A stretch of 64,000 nucleotides of DNA, from NCBI RefSeq assembly GCF_024494645.1, contig NZ_JANHDJ010000002.1, forward strand, positions 186,001 through 250,000, in the 5' to 3' direction. Source of the DNA: Halohasta litorea. GTDB taxonomy: Archaea > Halobacteriota > Halobacteria > Halobacteriales > Haloferacaceae. Under the pieces are notes generated by a model that saw nothing but the letters and a program-made list of their open reading frames with translations, was not told the DNA's origin and did not search any database. A program made the translations under genes and the position numbers. Shown here piece by piece: positions 44,198 through 52,132 of this stretch (its first letter is position 1; every line of letters starts with the position of its first letter).

Positions 44198-44623
44198 ATG
44201 CAGGGGCCACGTTCTCGCCGGGAGTTTCTCGCCGTCGCAGGGACGACAGCAACCGCCGGACTGGCTGGCTGTCTCGGCCTTTTCGAACCCAACGACTACG
44301 ACATCGGGATGACCGCCGTCGCATTCACCCCGGAGACGATCACGGTCTCGGCGGGGACGACGGTCGTCTGGAGAAACACCAGCAGCCGCGGCCATACCGT
44401 CACCGCCTACGAGGGAACGCTGCCCGAGAATGCGGCGTTCTTCGCTACCGGTGGCTACGAAACGGAAGCCGATGCTCGGGAGGCCTGGGAGTCCGAGGGC
44501 GCGGGGATTATTGGAACCAGCGAGACGTTCGAACACACCTTTGAAATTCCTGGCGAGTATGGCTACGTCTGTCTCCCTCACGAGACTGGCGGCATGGTTG
44601 GGACGATCGAAGTCACGGAATAG
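44198..44623 (+). CDS. Halocyanin-like blue copper lipoprotein
   Basis: This 141-aa Tat lipoprotein has RSRREFLAVAG at the start and lipobox LAGC with Cys 25. The cupredoxin domain (about 36-141) shows type 1 copper ligands H66 (GHTV), C125 and H128 (VCLPH) and M133 (GGM). It transfers single electrons on the outer face of the membrane. ATG 44198 is chosen because the upstream in-frame ATG at 44066 lies in the pssA leader. It diverges from pssA. Confidence 0.92.
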   Translation: MQGPRSRREFLAVAGTTATAGLAGCLGLFEPNDYDIGMTAVAFTPETITVSAGTTVVWRNTSSRGHTVTAYEGTLPENAAFFATGGYETEADAREAWESEGAGIIGTSETFEHTFEIPGEYGYVCLPHETGGMVGTIEVTE

Positions 44624-44671
44624 CTGTCACTGGTTAGCAGTGCGTGAAAGAAAATCGGACTGTGAGTGCCG

Positions 44672-45322
44672 TTAGTCGTCGGCGACGTCGTCGGCAACGT
44701 CTTCTTCGTCGACATCGACGGCCGTGGCTTCCTCTTCGGCCAGCTCTTCGGGACGGGCTTCGAGTTCGTACTTCTGGATCTCGACGCGTCGCAGCGGGTA
44801 GATCGTTTTGGCCTCGCCGTAGATCGCCGAGGAGAGTCGCCCCTCGATGACGCTGTCGGCCAGCTCCTCGAAGGTGCGCTCTTCGGCGGCCTCTTTGACG
44901 AGGTCGATCATCACGCGACGGATGGCGTGTTCCTGGCTATTGTCGGCCTTCTTCGTGGTGAAGGCGACGGGCTGGAGTTTCACGCGGTAGTCGTCGGTCG
45001 TGACGACCGTGATCGTCGCGGCGGCCTTCGAGGCCCCGCGGCGGACGAGACTCCGCAGGTAGTCCCGCGTGAGTTCGTGTTTGATGAACTCCGTGTAGGC
45101 GGAGTCCGAGCCCACGTCCGTGATCTTGAACGTGAGTTTGGTGTTGTTCGCCCCGGCGTCGTTGTTGATGTCGCCGAGGGTGGTCTCGATCGTGCGACCG
45201 ATGACCTGGTCCGGTTCTTCGGCAATGGTCGAGCCGATTTCCGCCCGGTCGAACTGCTCGGGGGCGAAGACGGTGTACCATCGCTTGCCACTCTTCTGCT
45301 TGGTTACTGATCGTTCACTCAT
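44672..45322 (-). CDS. rps1e: 30S ribosomal protein eS1 (S3Ae)
   Basis: This 216-aa protein matches eS1/S3Ae: KQKSGKRWYTVFAPEQF, IGRTIETTLGDI, TKLTFKITDV, ELTRDYLRSLVRRGASKA and YPLRRVEIQKYEL, with an acidic C-terminal tail. ATG 45322 gives the family start MSERSVTKQKSGKRW; a farther in-frame ATG at 45391 lies inside pcc1. It is the last gene of the rps15-DHH-pcc1-rps1e operon, overlapping pcc1 by 8 nt. Confidence 0.96.
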   Translation of the reverse strand: MSERSVTKQKSGKRWYTVFAPEQFDRAEIGSTIAEEPDQVIGRTIETTLGDINNDAGANNTKLTFKITDVGSDSAYTEFIKHELTRDYLRSLVRRGASKAAATITVVTTDDYRVKLQPVAFTTKKADNSQEHAIRRVMIDLVKEAAEERTFEELADSVIEGRLSSAIYGEAKTIYPLRRVEIQKYELEARPEELAEEEATAVDVDEEDVADDVADD

Positions 45323-45623
45323 GATGTAGTGTGTCGTCTGCTTGTTGGTTGGCTGCTGTACTGCTGTCGGCCTCGCCGGGCGATCGGTCATCGACCGCTT
45401 CGATGACCGCCTGTGCGACGCCGAGGTTCACGACGTAGTCGTCGACTGTCGTCTGGAGTCCACCAGTGGTCTCCCGTGTGATCTCGGTTCGAACCGCTGT
45501 TCCCTCGACCGTCGTCGCCATCGAATCGGTGTTGTCCGGTGTGACCGCCGCGGCGACCCACTCGGCGCGGGTCGGCGTGCCGTGGTCGGTCCGGAGCGTC
45601 GCCGTTCGTGGCTCGTCGGTCAT
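45315..45623 (-). CDS. pcc1: KEOPS complex subunit Pcc1
   Basis: This 102-aa protein has the two-strand plus helix Pcc1 fold: ATLRTDHGTPTRAEWVAAAVTPDN, then VEGTAVRTEITRETTGGLQTTVDDYVVNLGVAQAVIEA. KEOPS makes the t6A modification of ANN-decoding tRNAs together with Kae1-Bud32. The start overlaps the stop of the DHH gene by ATGA and its own stop overlaps rps1e, so it sits fully within a translation operon. Confidence 0.9.
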   Translation of the reverse strand: MTDEPRTATLRTDHGTPTRAEWVAAAVTPDNTDSMATTVEGTAVRTEITRETTGGLQTTVDDYVVNLGVAQAVIEAVDDRSPGEADSSTAANQQADDTLHHE

Positions 45624-46849
45624 TCGAGGGCCTCCCTGACTGCGGCGATGAGGTCGCCGTCCGAGACATCGCCACCGACCGAGCAGGTCGCCTGCGTCGG
45701 CGTCCCGCCAGCGGTACCACCGAACTCGGTGGCCACCGACGCCACCGACTCGGCGAGTCCCTGTGGGTCGTCGGCTGCGGCCGCCGCGGCCGCGTGTCGC
45801 TGGCCGTCGACCGGATCGGCGGTCACGACGAGCGCGACCGGTTCCGGCGAGCGGAACTGCTGGGCGAGTCGGGCGACTGTCGGCAGCGCAGCCGGGCGGT
45901 CGGTCTCGACTCGCAGGACGAACACGCCCTCGTAGCGGCCGGTAATCGGCTCCTGGAGGGCGCGGTGGGCGGCATTCGCGTGGTCGCGCCACGTGTCGAG
46001 TGCCTCGTCCGTTACGTTGGCCGCTCCAAGCGCGAGACTGATCGCCAGCCCCGGCGTCTCGGCGGCGAGTGCCGACAGTACGTCGGCGTAGCCGCCCAGC
46101 GTTGCGAACGGGCCGTTGGGTGTGGCGTACGGTCGCAGCACGGTCTCGACTGCATCGGCGGCTTTCGGCGTCGACGTCTCGGCGGTCGACGTTTCGAGTG
46201 CGACGACAGAGGCCACTCGCGTGTGGTCCTCGTCATCGAACTCGGCTGGCTCCGCTGGCAGATCAAGTTCCGCCAGCAGTGCCTCACCCGCGTCGGTGTC
46301 GCCCGAAAACGGCCCAGAGAGCAGCGTCGAGTGGGCCACCCCGTCGGCGAGGTCCGCGGTTGGGACCGCAACGCCGGGGCGGCGCTCGACGAGGCCGGAC
46401 TGTTCGGCCTGCTCTAAGAGGCTCCCGCTGCCATCCGTCCCGGGCAGTGACCCCGCCGCGATCGTGCCCGCGAGTGCGAGCAGTGGGTCAGGATCGACGC
46501 CGAGTTCGCGGCTGACTGCGGCGGCGACCACGCTGGCCGGGCGGCTGTCGTCAGCCGGTGGCATGGCGTGGTCGGCGACATCTCGCCGACCCGATGTGAC
46601 GAGCACCGTTTGACTGTCATCGTCGACGGGCTCGGTGTCTGGGTCGGTGAGGTCGCCAGCCGGGTCGTCGGAGACGTGGATCTGGAACGGGACGCTCCGC
46701 GAGCGGAGCGCGACCGCCAGCAACCCGGCCGCGGCGAGGCTGTCGCCGTCGGCATGGCCGTAGACCCGGACGAACGGCGCGGTCGCTAGCTCGGTGGCCA
46801 GCGTGGCCGCGGCGTCCGGATCGACGGTCTGGGTGTGTGTCTCCGACAT
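45620..46849 (-). CDS. DHH-like phosphoesterase (RecJ/GAN-related), degenerate motifs
   Basis: This 409-aa acidic protein has the RecJ-type N-terminal motif VYGHADGDSLAAAGLLAVAL and a late DHHA1-like segment (TAGGTPTQATCSVGGDVSDGD). The central DHH triad is not clear; RRDVADHAMPP is the nearest match. Homologues occur between rps15 and rps1e in archaea, where GINS-associated nuclease (GAN) relatives are found. A role at the replisome or in RNA turnover is possible. Catalytic activity is doubtful given the weak motif. Confidence 0.82.
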   Translation of the reverse strand: MSETHTQTVDPDAAATLATELATAPFVRVYGHADGDSLAAAGLLAVALRSRSVPFQIHVSDDPAGDLTDPDTEPVDDDSQTVLVTSGRRDVADHAMPPADDSRPASVVAAAVSRELGVDPDPLLALAGTIAAGSLPGTDGSGSLLEQAEQSGLVERRPGVAVPTADLADGVAHSTLLSGPFSGDTDAGEALLAELDLPAEPAEFDDEDHTRVASVVALETSTAETSTPKAADAVETVLRPYATPNGPFATLGGYADVLSALAAETPGLAISLALGAANVTDEALDTWRDHANAAHRALQEPITGRYEGVFVLRVETDRPAALPTVARLAQQFRSPEPVALVVTADPVDGQRHAAAAAAADDPQGLAESVASVATEFGGTAGGTPTQATCSVGGDVSDGDLIAAVREALE

Positions 46850-46890
46850 TAGTGGGTCCGGTGGGTCAGGGTTTGGTGGGAGTCAGTCGA

Positions 46891-47355
46891 TTACTCCAGG
46901 AATTCGACGGCGTTGTCGTAGGTGTAGGTGAACTCCTCGTCGAGCTCGTCGCCGCGGTAGTAGTTGACGAGGCGTCGGATCTTCGACTCCGTGTTCTGGA
47001 GTGCGCGTTTGTTCGAATGGTCTTGGCCATTCTCGTCGACGTGCTCGCGGAGCCCGACGGCGCGCTCCATGAGGTTCCGGAGGTCTTCCGGGATCTCGGG
47101 GCTGGCATCGTGGTCTTCGAGGATCTCGGTGACCTTCTTGCCAGTCGCGAGTTTGACGTTCGGGATCGGCGTACCCTTCACGCCTTCGTCGCGCAGTTTC
47201 AGGCCGATGACGCTGGGGTCGTGGCCCTGCTCTGCGAGTTCGACGACGCGGGCTTCGATGTCGTCGCTGTCTACGTCACTCCACTCCGGGGGTTCGTCTG
47301 CCGCCGGGCGGTCCGATCCGGACGAGCCACGGCGACGGGTATGCATTCGTGCCAT
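46891..47355 (-). CDS. rps15: 30S ribosomal protein uS15
   Basis: This 154-aa archaeal/eukaryal-type uS15 (S13e) starts MARMHTRRRGSSGSDRP. It has EWSDVDSDDIEARVVELAEQGHDPSVIGLKLRDEGV, then the S15 core SKIRRLVNYYRGDELDEEFTYTYDNAVEFLE. ATG 47355 is chosen; the frame is open further upstream but loses similarity. It is first in the operon, 41 nt ahead of the DHH gene. Confidence 0.96.
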   Translation of the reverse strand: MARMHTRRRGSSGSDRPAADEPPEWSDVDSDDIEARVVELAEQGHDPSVIGLKLRDEGVKGTPIPNVKLATGKKVTEILEDHDASPEIPEDLRNLMERAVGLREHVDENGQDHSNKRALQNTESKIRRLVNYYRGDELDEEFTYTYDNAVEFLE

Positions 47356-47668
47356 TATTGAATTGGAACGGCACAGGCCGCAAAACGACGTGTCTGTCAG
47401 TCCCGCGATGGGGCGATTGAGTCGATATCGACTCGCGTGTCGACCGCCACCGGGGGCTGGCAGCGCACTGTCGCAATCCCAAGCCCCGAGGGGCGAGTCA
47501 GAGTTACGACTGTGCTGTTCCCATCGGTGTCTGGTCGACGCGGGCGTTAAGGGTTTTCTATTCTCTCGTGTGGGTGGTCGACCGTCCAACACCGGCTCAA
47601 GCAAGGTCCAACCTCCGGATTATACCGGGTGCCAGCATTCTCATACTGCTGGCGAGCCACACAGAAGT
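47356..47668. other. Intergenic region between divergent rps15 and cupin genes
   Basis: The 313 bp carry the promoters of rps15 (minus) and the cupin gene (plus; TATA-like ATTATACC at 47618-47625). No RNA gene, strong inverted repeat or small ORF with coding character is seen. Confidence 0.6.
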
Positions 47669-48421
47669 GTGTCACAGCCCTCCGAAATTACAGTCGTCGA
47701 CGGCGATGCACTCTCACCCATCGACACCCCCGTTGCGGGACTGACCGCCCACTGTGCGCTGTCGACCGGACAGGCCACCGTCGGCCGGTGCTCGGTCGAC
47801 GCCGCCTCCTCGGCCGACTGGTATCGGCATCCCGACCGCGAGGCCTACGGGTTCGTCCATGATGGGCCACTCGAACTGCGATACCGGTCGACCGATGGAT
47901 CAACCGAGAGCATCGAGGCCGGTGAGACGGATTGCGTTCGCGTGCCCGCGGGCGTCGACCACCAGTTGGCCGCTCTCGACGGGGGGCCTGCGGTCGTTTT
48001 GATCGCGCTGGTCGGCTCTGGCCCGCTGTTCGAGGCGGTCGACGAACCGGAGTCTACCACGACCGCCCCGCAGATCGCCAGCCGGGACGCGTTCGTTGAA
48101 ACCGCCCAGTTGGCGAACCTGACGCGGTTGACGCCGTTTCCCGATGCGCCAGTCCAGCAGGTGGTTGGCCACGCCGACGGCGAGATGGCCTCGGAGTGGC
48201 ACCATCACGGCGACAACGACGTGTTCGGCCATCTGATCGCGGGGGAGGGGTATGTCGACGATGGCTCCGCGGAGCCGCCGGTGGCGACCGCCGGCTCGTG
48301 GTTCCACATCCCGGCGGGGGTCGTCCACCGCGATGTGAACCCCCAAGACGCCCCGCAGGAGTACGTGCTCTGGCTGACGGGGTCGGAGCCGCGACTCGTC
48401 TCCGTCGAGGGGCCATCGTGA
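47669..48421 (+). CDS. Double-cupin protein
   Basis: This 250-aa protein has two beta-barrel cupin domains. The first (about 20-110) has ERYR-like strands and VRVPAGVDHQLAAL. The second (about 145-245) has ASEWHHHGDNDVFGHLIAGEGYV and FHIPAGVVHRDVNP, with His residues placed for a metal. It may be a dioxygenase, isomerase or sugar-binding protein; no specific substrate is indicated. GTG 47669 is the best in-frame start, but start confidence is low. Confidence 0.8.
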   Translation: MSQPSEITVVDGDALSPIDTPVAGLTAHCALSTGQATVGRCSVDAASSADWYRHPDREAYGFVHDGPLELRYRSTDGSTESIEAGETDCVRVPAGVDHQLAALDGGPAVVLIALVGSGPLFEAVDEPESTTTAPQIASRDAFVETAQLANLTRLTPFPDAPVQQVVGHADGEMASEWHHHGDNDVFGHLIAGEGYVDDGSAEPPVATAGSWFHIPAGVVHRDVNPQDAPQEYVLWLTGSEPRLVSVEGPS

Positions 48422-48507
48422 GTTGGGCTGGTGTGTCGTCGACTGACTCGGAGCTATCGAGTCGAAGGCCTTAATAACAGAACCGGGAAAGGGTCTGATG
48501 CGAACGA

Positions 48508-48579
48508 GGGCTCGTAGATCAGTGGTAGATCACCCCCCTGGCACGGGGGAGGCCGCGGGTTCAAATCCCGCCGAGTCCA
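48508..48579 (+). tRNA. tRNA-Ala (anticodon GGC)
   Basis: The acceptor stem GGGCTCG pairs with CGAGTCC, including the G3-U70 pair that identifies tRNA-Ala. The anticodon stem is CCCCC-CTGGCAC-GGGGG with GGC as anticodon. The T arm is CGGGTTCAAATCCCG. Discriminator A 48579 is followed by CTT, so CCA is not encoded. No intron is present. TATA-like CCTTAATAAC lies at 48468-48477. Its 3' end is the attachment core of the downstream element. Confidence 0.97.
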
Positions 48580-48582
48580 CTT
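48567..48582 (+). repeat. attL: 16-bp direct repeat at the 3' end of tRNA-Ala
   Basis: CCCGCCGAGTCCACTT covers the last 13 bases of the tRNA plus three following bases. The same 16 bases occur at 58346-58361. The flanking bases differ on both sides, which defines the repeat limits. Confidence 0.92.
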
Positions 48583-48589
48583 GTAATTA

Positions 48590-48713
48590 AACGCCATAGA
48601 GAGGGTTCCTTACCTCTCGTATTTGGCGTTCTCAGTGGTTCTTTCGACTCTTTAGGGTTTGAGATACTTCCCTTGCTGATAGCAGTAGCACTCGGTAACA
48701 GTGCCGAGTCTAC
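48590..48713. other. Two hairpins just inside attL
   Basis: Hairpin 1 pairs AACGCCA (48590-48596) with TGGCGTT (48624-48630) and, inside it, GAGAGG (48599-48604) with CCTCTC (48613-48618). Hairpin 2 pairs GTAG-ACTCGG (48685-48695, one bulged base) with CCGAGTCTAC (48704-48713). No gene fits in 48583-48755. They could be integrase or excisionase arm sites, or terminators shielding the tRNA from element transcription. Confidence 0.5.
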
Positions 48714-48755
48714 GCTGTCGGCTGATTACATAGAGGGAATCGGGGGTGTTGCCTC

Positions 48756-48995
48756 ATGCCGATGAGGCTGCCGGAAACCGACGAATCCCGGTGTGCCAAC
48801 TGTGACGCACACGTTACGCGGGGGTTCCGCCGGGTCTACGGTGACGAGGACAACCGCGCCCATCGGTGTCACGAGTGCGATACGCTGGTTCGGTTGCGTG
48901 CGGGGAGTGCAGCCGGACTTGAGGTGCCGATTCCGGAACCCGGTGAGGGATCGGGTCGACACGGCAACACGACAGCCAAGGAGTGGTCGCTGTGA
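48756..48995 (+). CDS. Small zinc-finger protein of the element
   Basis: This 79-aa protein has C13-x2-C16 (RCANCDAHVTRGFRRVYGDED) and C38-x2-C41 (HRCHECDTLVRL), a four-Cys zinc finger followed by a Gly-rich tail. The HVT-x3-RV form resembles small zinc-finger proteins of haloarchaeal viruses and plasmids. It is likely a nucleic-acid-binding regulator. It is first in a four-gene operon and overlaps the next gene by GTGA. Confidence 0.78.
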   Translation: MPMRLPETDESRCANCDAHVTRGFRRVYGDEDNRAHRCHECDTLVRLRAGSAAGLEVPIPEPGEGSGRHGNTTAKEWSL

Positions 48996-49465
48996 GTACC
49001 GCATCCTCGAAGCGTGCCGGGGAGAACGCCGAGAGCGCGGTCATTCAGCGACATCCAGAACTCGAATACGTCGGTGACTCCGAGGCTCAGCACTACGACG
49101 CGCGGGTGTCGGAACTGCTCAGCCCATCGCCCATGCTGCCGTTCGTCGGGCTGTGCCTGCTCGAAGTCGGCACCGCTGTCGAAATCAAGTCGACCATGGC
49201 GGTCTACGGCGAAGCGCAGGCACGCGGGCGGTTCTACCTTCGCCGGAAGCAACACCAGCGACTCGTTGATGAGGCTGGTGTCTACCTGTTCGCAGTCTGT
49301 GAACCGCGACCGACACGCCCGGTGATCGCGGCGAAGATCGTCCCGGCGACCACGGTCGGCGGGCTGGTGTCGTCGTGGATTGACGGCGGCGACCGGGCGG
49401 ACTACGCACAACTGACGTGGGGGCGGATTTTCGACGAAAGCGAACTCCGGGGGCCGTCGCCATGA
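48992..49465 (+). CDS. Putative PD-(D/E)XK nuclease of the element
   Basis: This 157-aa protein has a nuclease-like order of motifs: an early helix with Glu (GENAESAVIQRHPELEYVG), Asp in QHYDARVSEL, then LEVGTAVEIKST, a typical E-x-K strand. RFYLRRKQHQRLVDEAGVYLFAVCE follows, as in resolvase/Hjc-like nucleases. The start is GTG 48992 inside the previous stop; GTG 48983 is an alternative. A role in DNA replication or resolution of the element is plausible. Confidence 0.68.
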   Translation: MSTASSKRAGENAESAVIQRHPELEYVGDSEAQHYDARVSELLSPSPMLPFVGLCLLEVGTAVEIKSTMAVYGEAQARGRFYLRRKQHQRLVDEAGVYLFAVCEPRPTRPVIAAKIVPATTVGGLVSSWIDGGDRADYAQLTWGRIFDESELRGPSP

Positions 49466-50061
49466 CGGTTCGAACAACGTACTTCTGGGCGTTGTCGAAC
49501 CAGCAGGTCGAACCCGCTGCCGACGACGTGGTGTATTCGGTCGTTCGGTACACGCAGGACTGGATAGACGACCTCGTAGAGCGAAATATCGACGCCCTCG
49601 CGCCACCATCTGACCTGCTCGATGCCTACAAGACGGTTGAGGATGCTGCCGAGGAAGACGGCCACTCGAATCCCTCACAGATTGCGTGGGAGTCGGTGAG
49701 CTTCGAGGAACGATACCGGCAGTACCTCAACACCGTCGACAACGTGGTCGAAGCGGTGGCCGAGCAAGCCGCCGAAACGACGGTGTGGCTGGTGTGTTGG
49801 GAGAAAGACGACCGCTACTGCCACCGTCGACTACTGGCCGACGAACTCCTCGACCGACTCGGCGAGAGCAGCCTGCGACTCACGTCGACAGGGATCGGTC
49901 GAACCTGTCCGGAGTGCGGCGTCGACGCGATCTGTTCGACCAGAGAGTTCGAACGGACGTTCCGGTTGGCCGCCCGTGAACCCGACGCCCGGCGGGTGCT
50001 CGACAGCGATGCTGAGCATATCTGTTCGAACTGCTTCACCGGGTTCGGGGGTTCGGAATGA
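49462..50061 (+). CDS. DUF488-like protein with C-terminal zinc finger
   Basis: This 199-aa protein has its middle (TTVWLVCWEKDDRYCHRRLLADELL) carrying the CWE-x3-CHR-x2-LA signature of DUF488. The C-terminus adds a zinc finger of the type C-P-E-C (RTCPECGVDAIC) and a late C-S-N-C (HICSNCFTGF). Start ATG 49462 overlaps the nuclease stop. DUF488 function is not established; a nucleic-acid or stress role is suggested by context only. Confidence 0.7.
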   Translation: MTVRTTYFWALSNQQVEPAADDVVYSVVRYTQDWIDDLVERNIDALAPPSDLLDAYKTVEDAAEEDGHSNPSQIAWESVSFEERYRQYLNTVDNVVEAVAEQAAETTVWLVCWEKDDRYCHRRLLADELLDRLGESSLRLTSTGIGRTCPECGVDAICSTREFERTFRLAAREPDARRVLDSDAEHICSNCFTGFGGSE

Positions 50062-51788
50062 CCGTCGACACGTTCGTGCAGTGTGCTCCTCACGAGGGAG
50101 ATCTTCACCTCATCTTCGACGAGTATGGGCTTGGGCCGTACTATGCGATGGACCGGATTCGGAAGGACCACGACAGCTGGCAGACCGAGGGGAAACCGAC
50201 GCGGGGCATCGAATTCGACGGTGACCGATGGGCACTGTGTTACGACTACGACACGGACAATCCGCTCGACCCGTGGAACCACGAGGAGTACCGACTACAG
50301 ACGGTCCCCGAGTTCCGGTTCTATTTCGTAGCGAAGGACGACCTGTATAGCGGGAATCAGGCCGACCAGAGTCGCCGAGTTCGGGGTGGAACGATCACGG
50401 TCCGCCCACGGTGGCCGGGGATGACCGCCAACGGTGAGCCGGTTCGGGGTGTACCGAATCTCGGCGGGCCGTATATCGATGTGCAGATTCAGGCAAGCAA
50501 CATCCGCCACGACCTGTACAACCAGCTTGCCCTGGAAGTCATCACGGCTTTCGACGTGAACCCGAAGTATCTCCGGAATCCCCACGAGGTGAGCAACTGG
50601 AACGACGCGGCAGTATACGTCCGAATTCGACGGTCGGAAAGCGGGCCGGTGTACGCGGCGGACGGACCGATAGCACGGACTCATCAGTTGCTCGAAGGTG
50701 ACCGCGAAGGCTACCGTGAGCACAAGGAAGATCACCGGAAACTGCCGGGCTACTATGTGTCGACGCAAATCAGCGACCAGCGTTCACACGACCTCATCAA
50801 AGGCCACATATTCGGGAAAGAGATCAAGCACTACTACCCGCAGTATCCGGAGAATCGGGAGCCGGACGACCCGCTGTACCATCCGAAAGTCGAAGTCTCG
50901 TACCAGACCAAGATCACCGAGGAAACGATCTACTGGGACGACACCGACGACATGGTTCGGGAGTTGGAGGAAACCCTACTGAATACGCTCGACTGGGCGG
51001 AACTACCGATTCGTGGCGGTGAACCGTTCTATCCGGACCCCTACTTCACAGCCGAGGATGGTCGACGACGATCTCGGAAGTTGGTCGACTGTCCGCTGCC
51101 GGAGATCGCGGATGCTCAGGAAGCGGCGGTGATGTCGCTGTGGGGGTCGTCAACCCAGAGTGACAAGGACGTAGTTGAGTACCTGTTGACTGACGGCGGC
51201 AAGGTATCACCCTCGAAGGCTGCCGAGGAAACCGGCTACTCGTACCGAACCATCCGCGAAGTGGTGAATCGGTGCGAGTCGGTGCTCCGGCACACCTACG
51301 GGAAGATCGAGATAGCGAGCAAGCACCAGCGAGAGATGTTGCTCAGTCGAGTTCGCGCTGCCGAGGAAGGCTTTCGAGAGGCTGTTGAGGATGCTGTTCT
51401 GACGGCAGCAGAGGCCGCCAGAGGACGCTCACGGTCGAAGTGGTCGGAAGCCCGCCGAAAGTACAACATCACGGTCAACAGCGACCCAGACGACTGCCGG
51501 AAGCTGTTGACGGTCGCCTACCAGCCCGAAGACACCTACGAAGCCAGAGAGGTAATCAGGGAGATCAAGACTGCGTATCTGGCGACCCACGACGACCGCG
51601 GTGGTGCCCATGGTGTACACGCCGTACTCGAGCTCGAAGATGGAACGAAGAAGCGATACAAGAGCCTCGAAGCGAAGACGGTTGCTCCAAAGAAGGGTTC
51701 GAGTGCTGCCCGACAGTTCCGAGACGCCATTGAGTCGGTGACACAGGACGAATGGGAGGCGTGGAAAAACGGGAGTTCGACGACCTGA
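50058..51788 (+). CDS. Large element protein with winged-helix segment, candidate replication protein
   Basis: This 576-aa protein has an N-terminal 350 residues that are beta-rich and mixed (FVQCAPHEGDLHLIFDEYGLGPYYAMDR at the start) with no motif known to me. Residues about 370-430 form a helix-turn-helix (VVEYLLTDGGKVSPSKAAEETGYSYRTIREVV). It resembles proteins I recall from haloarchaeal integrated elements (DUF7845-type), some placed where a replication initiator would be. No ATPase or Rep HUH motif is visible. It is the last gene of the four-gene operon. Confidence 0.65.
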   Translation: MTVDTFVQCAPHEGDLHLIFDEYGLGPYYAMDRIRKDHDSWQTEGKPTRGIEFDGDRWALCYDYDTDNPLDPWNHEEYRLQTVPEFRFYFVAKDDLYSGNQADQSRRVRGGTITVRPRWPGMTANGEPVRGVPNLGGPYIDVQIQASNIRHDLYNQLALEVITAFDVNPKYLRNPHEVSNWNDAAVYVRIRRSESGPVYAADGPIARTHQLLEGDREGYREHKEDHRKLPGYYVSTQISDQRSHDLIKGHIFGKEIKHYYPQYPENREPDDPLYHPKVEVSYQTKITEETIYWDDTDDMVRELEETLLNTLDWAELPIRGGEPFYPDPYFTAEDGRRRSRKLVDCPLPEIADAQEAAVMSLWGSSTQSDKDVVEYLLTDGGKVSPSKAAEETGYSYRTIREVVNRCESVLRHTYGKIEIASKHQREMLLSRVRAAEEGFREAVEDAVLTAAEAARGRSRSKWSEARRKYNITVNSDPDDCRKLLTVAYQPEDTYEAREVIREIKTAYLATHDDRGGAHGVHAVLELEDGTKKRYKSLEAKTVAPKKGSSAARQFRDAIESVTQDEWEAWKNGSSTT

Positions 51789-52132
51789 GCAGCCGACTGA
51801 ATAGATACTTCTCTTTCGTTTTACTTTATTTCTGAAACTGTGGTTGTTCTGTTTTCCTGGTAGTGAAATGCTAGTTTATTCGTGAATGGGTGAGAGTCAC
51901 GATCTTCGCTATGGGCATGGGCCGGGTCGAGATCGAACCGGAACCGCCGGTTCCGATTATTGCTTAGCAGGTGTGGCTAAGGCCACATCAACAAAATACC
52001 ACAGCCCCCTTCGACGGGCTCCGGTCGACGCGTACGGAAGACTGGTTGATGAGCTACTCACTGTCAAGTCGATGGCTTAGCCCTCCACCTCCGGTGCATT
52101 AATTTATGTATTTGATTTACTTGCTGTATAGT
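51789..52132. other. Structured non-coding region within the element
   Basis: These 344 bp follow the large protein gene. They contain CGGAACC-GCC-GGTTCCG (51939-51955) and, further on, mutually exclusive pairs CTTAGC/GCTAAG and TGTGGC/GCCACA (51964-51990). An open frame at 51886-52080 has no coding character. It may be a terminator, an antisense-type RNA or an origin; the last 40 bp are AT-rich and hold the next gene's promoter. Confidence 0.4.

Noticed and set aside
51886-52080. 64-codon open frame after the large element protein
   Set aside because: It spans several stem-loops and has an irregular composition; kept only as part of a structured region.
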